From: Streptomyces himastatinicus ATCC 53653
GTDB taxonomy: Bacteria; Actinomycetota; Actinomycetes; Streptomycetales; Streptomycetaceae
Length of the DNA stretch: 45,578 nt
NCBI RefSeq assembly: GCF_000158915.1
Contig: NZ_GG657754.1
Coordinates: 3,971,831 to 4,017,408 of the forward strand
Reading direction: 5' to 3'
The notes below the pieces were generated by a model, which was not told the DNA's origin, searched no databases, and saw nothing but the letters and a program-made list of their open reading frames with translations. Below are positions 17,457-25,028 of this stretch, one piece after another; positions within the stretch are counted from its first letter, which is position 1, and every line of letters begins with the position of its first letter. Both the position numbers and the translations under genes were made by a program.

Positions 17457-18713
17457 TCAGTTGGCATTCAATGCCTTGATTTCAGCGTCCACCTCGGCAA
17501 CGCGCACATCGCGGGCGAGAGGGCCGAAGCCCGTACGCAGATCCTGGAGCCTACGAGCGACATAACCGGAGGAAGATTCCCGCGCCAGGTGAAGCGCCTC
17601 GCGGGCGTAATCGACGATCTGCTCCGGATCCCTGCGCTTGACGCCGATGGAGGCCAGGTTTGCGAGCACGGCTCCACGTCGCCGTAAGGACTGCCCCTCC
17701 GCCAGGGCGCCCTTTTCGAGGGCCCCCTGGAGAACCTGCTCAGCAAGATCGAGCCGGTCGAGCTGCACATACCGAGCACCCCGCTCCTCCGCGAGTCGGG
17801 AGCCGTCAAAACGCAGCCAACCCCCGCTCTGCGCCGGTCCGGTCAAGTGCATGACGTTCTCGGCCCGCTCAAGGGCACGTTCGCACCCGGACAGGTCGCC
17901 GAGCCCCGCGAACGCCTCGGCTTGTACGGCAGCGACCCAATGCCGGGTCGACAGGGCACTGTCCCCTCGTCGGGCAACGCGCTCAGCGACCGACAAGATG
18001 CCAGCGGCCTCCTGGTATCGATGCTCGTACACGTCGACGTAGGCATGCCGGACGAGTGCGCAAGCCCAGAGATCGAACGCCCCCGCCTCTTTACTGGCTG
18101 ACGCGGCGAGCGTGTACGAAGCCGCTGCGTCGGTATACCGGTTGCCGTCGAAGGCCAGCTCGCCCGCAAGCTGGAAGAGGTCCGCCGCAGCGCCGCACAA
18201 GGCCTGCCCCTCCTTGTCCGAGCGCCCGTCCAGCGCCTTGGCGAGGGCAGCGAGCTGATCGGAGACGATGGGGTAGACGGCCCCTTTGGCGCGTGCGAGC
18301 TGATACACCTGCCACAAGTGACTGTTCATGCGGATGAAGTCGTCGGAACCTCGACGGTGCACCCCTTCCGAGAGGGCCTCCGACTCCTCGGTCCTCAGAC
18401 CGGTCAGTGCCCCGGCAACAGCAAGTGCGCGTAGGAACTCGCGTCGAATCATGTCGTCGGTATCCCCCGAGCCGTGGTGGTCGACTGAAGACGACACTAC
18501 GGGCTCCTGGAATGTGGCTTGGGGTTTGGTAACCAAGGCGTCCAGTTCGGCAAGGTCGAGTTGGAGCGCTGCTGCGTACTGCGGACGCAGCTGAGGCTGG
18601 ATCTCAGTTCTTCCGCTCTCCCAACGGCTGATCGTTGTGCGGTCGACACCGACGACGTGAGCGAGCCCCTCCTGGCTGTACCCCAGCGATTTCCGCCGTT
18701 CAGCTAACCCCAT
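17457..18713 (-). CDS. XRE family regulator with TPR-like C-terminal region
   Basis: A 418-aa regulator. An N-terminal Cro/CI helix-turn-helix (about 1-60) reads LAERRKSLGYSQEGLAHVVG then VDRTTISRWESGR. A linker follows with the hydrophobic stretch FLRALAVAGALTGL. The remaining 300 residues are alpha-helical repeats rich in Ala/Leu, such as DAAASYTLAASASKEAG, EAFAGLGDLSGCERALERAE and LDLAEQVLQGALEKGAL, i.e. tetratricopeptide-like. Such proteins may sense peptides or protein partners. The ATG at 18713 has GGGGAG upstream. It is divergent from the HATPase-radical SAM operon across a 247-bp gap, and is the natural candidate for its regulator. Confidence 0.85.
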   Translation of the reverse strand: MGLAERRKSLGYSQEGLAHVVGVDRTTISRWESGRTEIQPQLRPQYAAALQLDLAELDALVTKPQATFQEPVVSSSVDHHGSGDTDDMIRREFLRALAVAGALTGLRTEESEALSEGVHRRGSDDFIRMNSHLWQVYQLARAKGAVYPIVSDQLAALAKALDGRSDKEGQALCGAAADLFQLAGELAFDGNRYTDAAASYTLAASASKEAGAFDLWACALVRHAYVDVYEHRYQEAAGILSVAERVARRGDSALSTRHWVAAVQAEAFAGLGDLSGCERALERAENVMHLTGPAQSGGWLRFDGSRLAEERGARYVQLDRLDLAEQVLQGALEKGALAEGQSLRRRGAVLANLASIGVKRRDPEQIVDYAREALHLARESSSGYVARRLQDLRTGFGPLARDVRVAEVDAEIKALNAN

Positions 18714-18960
18714 GGGGCTCCCCTTCCCCGCTCTGCGGACCGGCACTCGAGGTGTGCACACCCTGCACGCTTCTGCGTCACCTCTGCCGCATGGATGCCG
18801 TGGAGCGCATCCGCTCGGAGCGGTTCCCTTGACGTTGTCAGCATCAAGAACCGGCGCGAGCCATCACAGGATGCGGCCGTGATGGCGATTCGCCAGCCAT
18901 CGGCCGGACGACAGAGCCGCCGGGCTGGCGGTCCACCGCCCCGGAAGAAAGACCCCGTCC
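18714..18960. promoter_or_regulatory. Divergent intergenic region between XRE-TPR and the radical SAM operon
   Basis: 247 bp separate the two divergent units and must carry both promoters. I found no convincing -35/-10 pair or strong palindrome by eye. An A-rich GGAAGAAAGA stretch ahead of the HATPase gene at 18961 may serve as its ribosome binding site. Confidence 0.3.
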
Positions 18961-19377
18961 ATGACCATGACGAGACCCAACGCCATCAGCACCCACGGCT
19001 ACAGCGAAACCATGCCGTGCGAGCCGGAGTCCGCGAGCCGCGCTCGCCGACTCGTCCGCGCAGCCCTGAGTACCTGGGACCTCGGCAACCTGATCGAGGA
19101 CGGGACGCTGATCATCTCCGAACTGGTCGGCAACTCCGTGCGGCACAGCGGATGCCGCCTGCTGCGTGTCAGCGTCCGGCTGCCGGAACGGGACCGCGTA
19201 CGTCTCGCCGTCACCGACAAATGCCTCCAGCCGCCCACTGCTCTGACGCCGCGCGGCGACGAGGAGACCGGCCGCGGCCTACTGCTCGTCGAAGCAATGG
19301 CCGACCGCTGGGACACCGAATACCGCGCCTGGGGCAAGACCGTCTGGGCCGAGCTACGCGCCAAGGCCGACTCCTGA
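18961..19377 (+). CDS. HATPase domain protein, first gene of the radical SAM operon
   Basis: A 138-aa RsbW-like ATP-binding protein, with LIISELVGNSVRHSGCRLL as N box and GDEETGRGLLLVEAMA as G box. It ends in WGKTVWAELRA, as many Streptomyces orphans do. It has no phosphatase or sensor domain. The stop overlaps the next start as TGATG, so expression is coupled to the Cys/His protein that follows. It could bind a sigma factor, an anti-sigma antagonist or another cassette protein. Phylogenetically common partners cannot be judged from the sequence alone. Confidence 0.85.
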   Translation: MTMTRPNAISTHGYSETMPCEPESASRARRLVRAALSTWDLGNLIEDGTLIISELVGNSVRHSGCRLLRVSVRLPERDRVRLAVTDKCLQPPTALTPRGDEETGRGLLLVEAMADRWDTEYRAWGKTVWAELRAKADS

Positions 19378-20003
19378 TGCCCCCGCTCATCATCCGCCCG
19401 ACCGTCGTTCCGTTCGTCACCGCGTGGAGCGGCGAACACCTCGGCCCCGAATCCGACCTGACCGTCCAGCTCACGCCCGGGCCGCGACTCGGCTACCAGG
19501 CGCCCCGCCCGACCGATCGCGATACCGCAGGGGCCTTATGGGCCCGGATGACCCACTCACCGGGTACAGGCAGGCCGATCTACGACAGCATGCACGTCGC
19601 TCGGCAGCGGATCTGTATGTACTCCATGAAATGCCAGATCTGCGGGAACCCAGCGAGCCGCAACAAGGACGGCTGGCTGTTCATCAACTGGCGCAGGCCC
19701 TGGGATCCGCCGACCTGGCCGGAGGGCTCCCTGACGGAGCAGCCGCCCCTGTGCGAGCCACATGCCCGCATGTCCGTCGAGCAGTGCCCCCACCTGGCCC
19801 GAGGGGACTACGCGGTCCTCAGGGTCCAAACCCCGCGGCTGTGGGGCATCTCCGGGACCAACTATCAGCTCACGACGGGCGGATGGCATGCGCGGGAATC
19901 GAACGTCATGGTCCCGTACGGCCACGTCGGCCTCAACGCCGTTCTCGCCTCCCGGATGATCCGCGAGCTGCGCAACGTGACGGTCATCGACCTCGCGAAA
20001 TGA
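19377..20003 (+). CDS. 208-aa Cys/His-rich protein of unknown function
   Basis: Not recognised as any named family. The start codon overlaps the preceding stop (TGATG). A candidate zinc-binding module lies near the middle: CQICG, some 40 residues with WLFINW and EGSLTEQPPLCEPH, then CPHL. The N-terminus (PLIIRPTVVPFVTAWSGE) and the C-terminus (VGLNAVLASRMIRELRNVTVIDLAK) look like folded mixed alpha/beta segments. No signal peptide or membrane segment. It sits between an HATPase and a radical SAM protein, so it may be a substrate, scaffold or cofactor partner. The CxxC...CxxH...CxH arrangement resembles treble-clef folds, but I cannot confirm an HNH motif. Confidence 0.7.
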   Translation: MPPLIIRPTVVPFVTAWSGEHLGPESDLTVQLTPGPRLGYQAPRPTDRDTAGALWARMTHSPGTGRPIYDSMHVARQRICMYSMKCQICGNPASRNKDGWLFINWRRPWDPPTWPEGSLTEQPPLCEPHARMSVEQCPHLARGDYAVLRVQTPRLWGISGTNYQLTTGGWHARESNVMVPYGHVGLNAVLASRMIRELRNVTVIDLAK

Positions 20004-20031
20004 AACCGACTGAGCAAGAAGGGACACGACT

Positions 20032-20910
20032 ATGACGACCATCGTTGCTGCCTCCCCCGCCCAGGACACTCACTTCCTGTGGTTGGACCTGACCCGGAAG
20101 TGCCAGCTCCAGTGCGGCCCGTGCTTCAACTCCTCTGGTCCGGAAGGGACGCACGGGACGATGACGCGCGGCGACTGGTTACGCGTTCTCGACCAGGCCG
20201 CCGACTGCGGCGTGCGCCGCGTCCAGCTCATCGGCGGCGAGCCGACACTGCACCCGGACAGCCTGGCACTGGCCGACAGCGCGCTCTCACTGGGCCTGTA
20301 CGTCGAGGTCTACACCAACCTAGTTCACGTGGCGGACGGCTGGTGGGCGCTCCTCCAGCGCGAAGGCGCCTCCCTGGCAACGTCGTACTACTCGGACCAG
20401 GCGGACGAACACAACGCGGTGACCGGCCGCCCCAGCCACGCTCGCACCCTGGCCAACATCAAGAAGGCCTTACGACTCGGCGTTCCGCTCCGTGTCGGGA
20501 TCGTCGCGACCACCTCAACACAGCGGGTCACAGAGGCTCGGCAGGAACTGGAAGCCCTCGGTGTGAAGCGCATCAGCATCGATCACGTTCGCCCCTACGG
20601 GCGGGGAGCACACGGGCAGGCCCTGGACGTCTCTGGGCTGTGCGGCCGCTGCGGCACCGGCCGGGCTGCCGTCAGCCCCGACGGCAATGTGGCCCCGTGC
20701 GTATTCTCCGCCGATTGGTTGGGCCTCGGGAACGTCCAGAGCACCCCTCTGGCCGCTATCCTCAGCGGTCCCGCCATGGCCGAAGCGCAGGCAGCGATCC
20801 GCAGCGTGGCAGCGAAGGGTGGGGACGAGGACGACGACGGGTGCGACCCCGTGGGGGACGGGGAGTGCTCCCCCGGATATCCAAGCAGCTCGTGCAGCCC
20901 GAGGAACTGA
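20032..20910 (+). CDS. Radical SAM protein
   Basis: A 292-aa enzyme expected to cleave S-adenosylmethionine with a [4Fe-4S] cluster. The cluster motif is C24-x3-C28-x2-C31 (RKCQLQCGPC). Further signs are IGGEPTLHPD after the first strand-helix repeats and LRVGIVATT in the barrel. The C-terminus has a Cys group: CGRCGTG and VSPDGNVAPCVFS, then CDPVGDGECSPG and SSCS. It is a short SPASM/twitch-like extension that may hold an auxiliary cluster. GAAGGGA precedes the ATG. The stop overlaps the next start (TGATG). Radical SAM enzymes of this size often modify peptides, but no obvious precursor peptide gene is adjacent. The substrate is unknown. Confidence 0.9.
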   Translation: MTTIVAASPAQDTHFLWLDLTRKCQLQCGPCFNSSGPEGTHGTMTRGDWLRVLDQAADCGVRRVQLIGGEPTLHPDSLALADSALSLGLYVEVYTNLVHVADGWWALLQREGASLATSYYSDQADEHNAVTGRPSHARTLANIKKALRLGVPLRVGIVATTSTQRVTEARQELEALGVKRISIDHVRPYGRGAHGQALDVSGLCGRCGTGRAAVSPDGNVAPCVFSADWLGLGNVQSTPLAAILSGPAMAEAQAAIRSVAAKGGDEDDDGCDPVGDGECSPGYPSSSCSPRN

Positions 20911-21722
20911 TGGACAACGACTCACCCGGCACCGAAGCGCTGTGGGCGCTGGTGCGCCCGCACACCGGCGAACAGCCCGCCGTAGAACCCACTTCGCGCG
21001 GGAACGGCTCGGACGTCACAGCCGTGATCACGTGCGAGAACGGACCCGTCTTCGTCAAGGCCTGCCCCAACCGGCCCGGAGGCCGCCGCGCTTCCATCAT
21101 CCGCGAACGGCTCGTCAATCCATCCGTGCGCACCGTCTCGCCGAAGCTGTTGTGGCACGCCCAGAATGACGAGTGGATCGCGCTCGGTTTCGAGCCCGTC
21201 GAAGGGCGATCGTCGGACTTCACACCGGTTTCTGCGGACCTCCCTCGGATCGCAGCCGTGCTGGACCAGATCAAGGATCTCCCCCTACCTCCCGAGGCAT
21301 GCAACTGGCGCGAGACCCGCTGGAACCGGTTCGCCGACGAGAAGGACGCCGACCTGTTCAAGGGCGACACGCTCCTCTTCACCGACGTGAACCCCGACAA
21401 CTTCATGATCGGGAACGAACGGATCTGGGTCGTGGACTGGTCCTGGCCCACCCGCGGCGCGGCGTTCATCGACCCCGCATGCCTCGTCGTACAGCTCATC
21501 GCGGCCGGGCATACCGCCGAGGCGGCTGAGAGGTGGGCCGCCGAGTGCCGGGCGTGGGCAGACGCGGACTCCGCAGCGATCGACGCCTTCGCCGCCGCCA
21601 CCCTCCGCATGAACCGATCGCAGGCCGACCGGTACCCCGAGGCAGCCTGGCTCGAAGACATGGCCGCAGCCGCGCGGACGTGGGCCAGCCACCGAGGCGT
21701 GGCAGAGAGGTCCGCCACGTAG
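20910..21722 (+). CDS. APH-like phosphotransferase
   Basis: A 270-aa protein with the aminoglycoside phosphotransferase/choline kinase fold. The catalytic loop is LLFTDVNPDNFMIG, where Asp and Asn match HGDxxxxN apart from Thr in place of His. The metal-binding motif is WVVDWSWP. The N-terminal lobe has VFVKACP as the probable nucleotide-lobe Lys strand. The start at 20910 overlaps the radical SAM stop (TGATG) after GAGGAAC. As last gene of the HATPase-Cys/His-radical SAM operon it probably phosphorylates a cassette product or small molecule rather than an antibiotic. No resistance evidence. Confidence 0.82.
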   Translation: MDNDSPGTEALWALVRPHTGEQPAVEPTSRGNGSDVTAVITCENGPVFVKACPNRPGGRRASIIRERLVNPSVRTVSPKLLWHAQNDEWIALGFEPVEGRSSDFTPVSADLPRIAAVLDQIKDLPLPPEACNWRETRWNRFADEKDADLFKGDTLLFTDVNPDNFMIGNERIWVVDWSWPTRGAAFIDPACLVVQLIAAGHTAEAAERWAAECRAWADADSAAIDAFAAATLRMNRSQADRYPEAAWLEDMAAAARTWASHRGVAERSAT

Positions 21723-21863
21723 GAGGCCCGTCAGCGGGCTGAGCCCATGCGCCTCCCTCGAGATACACGGACGAGGCCCCTCGTCGAAATGGCCAAAGCC
21801 GGACTATTCCCTAGGGTTAGGCTGAATCTCCTGGTTCACGGGACGACGAGGGGCGGAACCTCC

Positions 21864-23555
21864 GTGCGCACGTTGCAAGTTCACCACGTCAAGGACTCAC
21901 TCAGGCAGGACTTCACCGGCCTGATCGACGTGAGCGACCTAACGGGCAACCAGGGCACGCAATCTGACACGATCTTCCTCAGCAGGGCACTGGCAGCTCG
22001 CGCCGTACAGCGCTTCACGGGCTGCGCCCTCGACGAGGCCGCCGCCGCCGTGACCGACGGGTTCCACGACAACGGGATCGACGCTCTGGCTGTCGATGAG
22101 GAAAACCGCCGGATCGTCATCGTCCAGTCTAAATTGGACAGCTCAGGAAACGCTGGTCTCTCCCAGGCCGATGCGCTAAAAATCCGGAACGGTTGCAGCG
22201 ACCTGTTCGACATGAAGTTTGACCGCTTCTCCCCCACACTCCAAGCGCGTCGCACAGAAATCGCCGCAGCCTTGAGCGATGCCGCGGTCACCTTCATCGT
22301 GGTTGTCGCCACTACGGGCCGAAGCACCCTGCCAACGGAGGCCCAGCGCGTGTTCAACGACTTCCTGACGGAAGTCAACGAAAGCGACCCAGTGGTCACC
22401 TTGGAAGTACTTGGCCTGCGAGAATTCCATTCCATGGTGGTCGAAGGAACAGCAGGACCACGGATCGAGTTGGCCGTTCCCATCGAGCAGTGGGGCAGGG
22501 TCGAACTTCCCTATCAGGCCTACTACGGTCTTGTTCAGGCGACAGAAATCGCCTCGTGGTTCGAACAGCACGGCGATCGACTCTTCTCACAGAATCTGCG
22601 CAAGTCGCTCGGCAGCACTGAGGTAAACGAGGGCTTGACTCACACGCTACTCACCAAGGGTGAGAATTTCTGGTATTATAACAATGGAATCACCGCACTC
22701 TGCGAGTCCATCAGAAAAACTCCTCGCGGTGGTTCGACCCACGCGTACGGGGACTTCGCGATCGAGGGTGTGAGCGTGGTCAACGGGGCACAGACCGTGG
22801 CGAGCATCCACCGAGCCGCAAAGAAGGATGAGAAGTCCCTCGAAGAAGCCCGCGTATGGGTCCGATTCATCTCGCTCGAGGGGTGCCCACCCGACTTCGC
22901 CACGGATGTGACCCGGGCGACGAACACGCAGAACAGCGTCGAGAATCGGGACTTCGTCGCACTTGATCAACAGCAAGAACGAATTCGCCGGGACATGCTT
23001 CTGTCACTGCACAAGCAGTACTCCGTCAAGCGCGGCGAAAACGTGCCCGCGGAGAGCGATGGGTGCACAGTCGAAGACGCAATCGTCGCTCTCGCCTGCG
23101 CCCACAACAATCCGTACTACACAGTTCTGGCGAAGAGCGCGGTTGGCCGACTGTCCGAAAACACCGAACGGGCCCCGTACACAAACCTGTTTAACCACGG
23201 GACCAGTGCACACCGGGTGTGGCGTTGCGTTCAGGTGATGCGTGCGGTCGAGGCAGACCTGGCCGATCGCCGGAGGAATCTCGTCGACAGAGAATTCGCC
23301 GTGGCCGCGCACGGGAACCGGATCGTGCTTCAGCTGGTCTTCAACCAACTCAGACTGGACAAGGTCAACGACACGAACTACGACTGGGACAATGAGATCA
23401 AGCGGATCCACGAGGTGACCGGCATTGCTCTGGGACATCTGACCGAGGCCATCGAGAGCACCTACTCGAATAACTACCTCGCACCGCTCTTCAAGAACAC
23501 CACGAAGTGCCGCGACCTGGTCACCCAAGCCGAGGCCAAGTTCAGTTCCGACTGA
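21864..23555 (+). CDS. AIPR family protein (abortive-infection phage-resistance type)
   Basis: A 563-aa protein. The N-terminus has a PD-(D/E)XK-like pattern: DNGIDAL then IVIVQSKL (about residues 66-91), suggesting nuclease ability. The AIPR domain is clear: FSQNLRKSLGSTEVNEGL, ENFWYYNNGITALCESI and GVSVVNGAQTVASIHRA (about 245-355). AIPR proteins were first linked to abortive infection against phage. The start is uncertain: GTG at 21864 is chosen because it begins close to the conserved region and follows a G-rich stretch; codons up to 21747 are also open. The gene is noticeably less GC-rich than its neighbours, a sign of transfer. It stands alone after the phosphotransferase gene. Confidence 0.82.
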   Translation: MRTLQVHHVKDSLRQDFTGLIDVSDLTGNQGTQSDTIFLSRALAARAVQRFTGCALDEAAAAVTDGFHDNGIDALAVDEENRRIVIVQSKLDSSGNAGLSQADALKIRNGCSDLFDMKFDRFSPTLQARRTEIAAALSDAAVTFIVVVATTGRSTLPTEAQRVFNDFLTEVNESDPVVTLEVLGLREFHSMVVEGTAGPRIELAVPIEQWGRVELPYQAYYGLVQATEIASWFEQHGDRLFSQNLRKSLGSTEVNEGLTHTLLTKGENFWYYNNGITALCESIRKTPRGGSTHAYGDFAIEGVSVVNGAQTVASIHRAAKKDEKSLEEARVWVRFISLEGCPPDFATDVTRATNTQNSVENRDFVALDQQQERIRRDMLLSLHKQYSVKRGENVPAESDGCTVEDAIVALACAHNNPYYTVLAKSAVGRLSENTERAPYTNLFNHGTSAHRVWRCVQVMRAVEADLADRRRNLVDREFAVAAHGNRIVLQLVFNQLRLDKVNDTNYDWDNEIKRIHEVTGIALGHLTEAIESTYSNNYLAPLFKNTTKCRDLVTQAEAKFSSD

Positions 23556-23951
23556 CCGGCAGTACTCGCCAGGATTGACTCTCCGCCAGGTACCCCAGCC
23601 GACTCAACCGGTTCGACGCCCGCCTGAAGCCTGTGCGTTTCGAGCGGGAGGCCCAGTACTGGCACGGGGTCGCCGCCTGCGCCAACGCTTCCGGGACGCT
23701 CAACTTCGGCGCGTGGCAAGGACTCCGGCGCCCGGGTAGCCAACGCGATCCTCGGCCCCGACACGGACCACGGCCGGCCGGATTCCACACAGCACCGGCA
23801 CGGTACCGGGCCTTACAGCCGGAGATCGGGGGGGGCCGCATTGAACGGCGGCCACCCCGCTCACGGAATGGTCTCCATAGCCGTTCAGGGCTTCCATCAC
23901 AGATGGTCGCAAGGAGCGGGTACGGGATCGGGATAACGCGCCGGAGCACCC
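23556..23951. other. Gene-free 396-bp stretch after the AIPR gene
   Basis: Several short open frames exist but none resembles a known protein or has a credible ribosome binding site. A plus-strand stretch (RLNRFDARLKPVRFERE) looks protein-like yet could not be placed. A G8 run occurs near 23828. Together with the remnants to its right this reads as decayed DNA. Confidence 0.45.
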
Positions 23952-24370
23952 CTACGAAGGGATGGGCTCCTTGCCCGGTTGTGAGTCGGACCGCCCCGGC
24001 GTGAAGAGCTGCCTCAGGCGGGCTTGGACCATCGGTTGGCCGACGACGGGGGCGTCGTAGTGGCCCGCACCCCTGGAGAACGGCGAGGTTGATGTCATTG
24101 CCGTTGTTCAGCATCTTGTTGACGACGTTGTACGTGACGGAGTCCGGGCTGGCGATGTCCTCGGTTCCGAAGAGCCACAGGACCGAGCCGGGGAGCCTTG
24201 ATCCCTCGACCTTGCCTTGGTTCTACGCGTAGAACCTTCTGTTCTCGGGAAGCGCGTTGGGCGCGTCTCCGTGGATTCCCGGATAAGAGGCCAGGCGGTG
24301 CGCCGAAGAAGCGCTCAGGTAGCGCTCGATGTCCTGCCTGACGAGAGTGTTCAGGTCGTCGATGCAGGTC
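23952..24370 (-). pseudogene. Remnant of an alpha/beta-hydrolase-like gene
   Basis: Read leftward from about 24370, one frame gives IDDLNTLVRQDIERYLSASS, then NALPENRRFYA and a TAG stop near 24226. The same frame continues with GSVLWLFGTEDIASPDSV and NKMLNNGNDINLAVLQG. A one-base insertion in a G-run near 24075 then shifts the frame to AGHYDAPVVGQPMVQARLRQ, ending at TAG 23954-23952. LWLFGTEDIASP and AGHYD resemble the Asp and His regions of alpha/beta hydrolases. The N-terminal part, including any nucleophile motif, is absent. Family assignment is tentative; decay is clear. Confidence 0.6.
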
Positions 24371-24374
24371 TGCC

Positions 24375-24785
24375 TACTACTCCGAATACGCGGGCGCCGG
24401 GAATTCGGAGCACGACCCCACGCGAAACCTGCTCTACGACGCGAGAATGCCGGGCTCCAACATCTCGTACCGGGCGTTCCACGACACCTGGGTAGGCACC
24501 CCCTACTACCGGCCGCACGCGGCGGCACAGAGGGCCGGACCGCACAGCGTCGTGTACGCCTCGTGGAACGGCTCGACCCGGACCAGGGCGTGGCAGGTGC
24601 TCGCCGGACCGACTCCCCGGCCCCTGTCGGTAGCCGTCGGGCACGCCCCGCGGACCGGCTTCGAGACGGCCGTCACGCCACCCGCCACGGGTCCGTACTT
24701 CCAGGTGCGCGCGCTGGACGCGGCGGGGAAGGTCCTGAAGACGTCCAAGGTCGTGAAACTTGGCGGCGGCGCGGCTACACGTTGA
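24375..24785 (+). pseudogene. C-terminal remnant of an arylsulfotransferase (ASST) family gene
   Basis: The frame from 24375 reads YYSEYAGAGNSEHDPTRNLL, ARMPGSNISYRAFHDTWVG, VVYASWNGSTRTRAWQVLAG and TGPYFQVRALDAAGKVLKTS, ending at TGA 24783-24785. I recognise this as the C-terminus of secreted Streptomyces ASST-like proteins. About 135 residues remain of a family usually 450 or longer. Upstream of 24375 the frame passes straight into the minus-strand hydrolase remnant, so the N-terminal part was lost by deletion. Its 3' end overlaps the ychF relic tail to tail, showing the two genes were once convergent. Confidence 0.75.
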
Positions 24786-24893
24786 AGCGGGACTCCATCA
24801 CGTCCCCGTCGCACATCACGTAGTCCTTGCCCCCCCATGTGCGCCTTACCCGCCGCGGGGCGTCGGCGACCGAGCCTGTCTCGACCAGATCGT
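24775..24893 (-). pseudogene. ychF: Relic of the ychF 3' end
   Basis: 113 bp (24781-24893) match 34511-34623, the 3' end of the intact ychF in this window, at about 88 percent by eye with two single-base indels. Read leftward it encodes YDLVETGSVADA and GKDYVMCDGDVMESRFNV then TAG. The intact gene encodes DDLVETGSVADA and GKDYVMRDGDVVEFRFNV. Homology stops abruptly at 24893, about 40 codons from the end. Both copies have the same orientation. Confidence 0.85.
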
Positions 24894-24916
24894 ATTGCTC
24901 ACGCCGCCCGGAACTC

Positions 24917-24950
24917 CTTGTCCAACAGCCGGGCCCGACTGTTGGACAAG
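24917..24950. repeat. Perfect 12-bp inverted repeat upstream of the STAND gene
   Basis: CTTGTCCAACAG (24917-24928) and CTGTTGGACAAG (24939-24950) are exact reverse complements separated by 10 bp (CCGGGCCCGA). It lies 78 bp before the chosen start of the STAND NTPase and 23 bp right of the ychF relic. It may be an operator, a terminator-like hairpin or the end of a lost mobile element. Confidence 0.8.
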
Positions 24951-25028
24951 GCATCGGATGGATGCGCGGCAAGGCTGTCAGTGGGGTCGGGCATGCTGAT
25001 AACCCAGCTGAAGCCGAGGGGGCAGAAC

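Noticed and set aside
20910..21722. Antibiotic-resistance kinase
   Set aside because: The fold is APH-like but the catalytic His is Thr and the gene is embedded in a radical SAM operon. Resistance is not supported.
23633..24004. 123-aa plus-strand frame after the AIPR gene
   Set aside because: No ribosome binding site, no recognisable motif, and it runs over the hydrolase remnant on the other strand.
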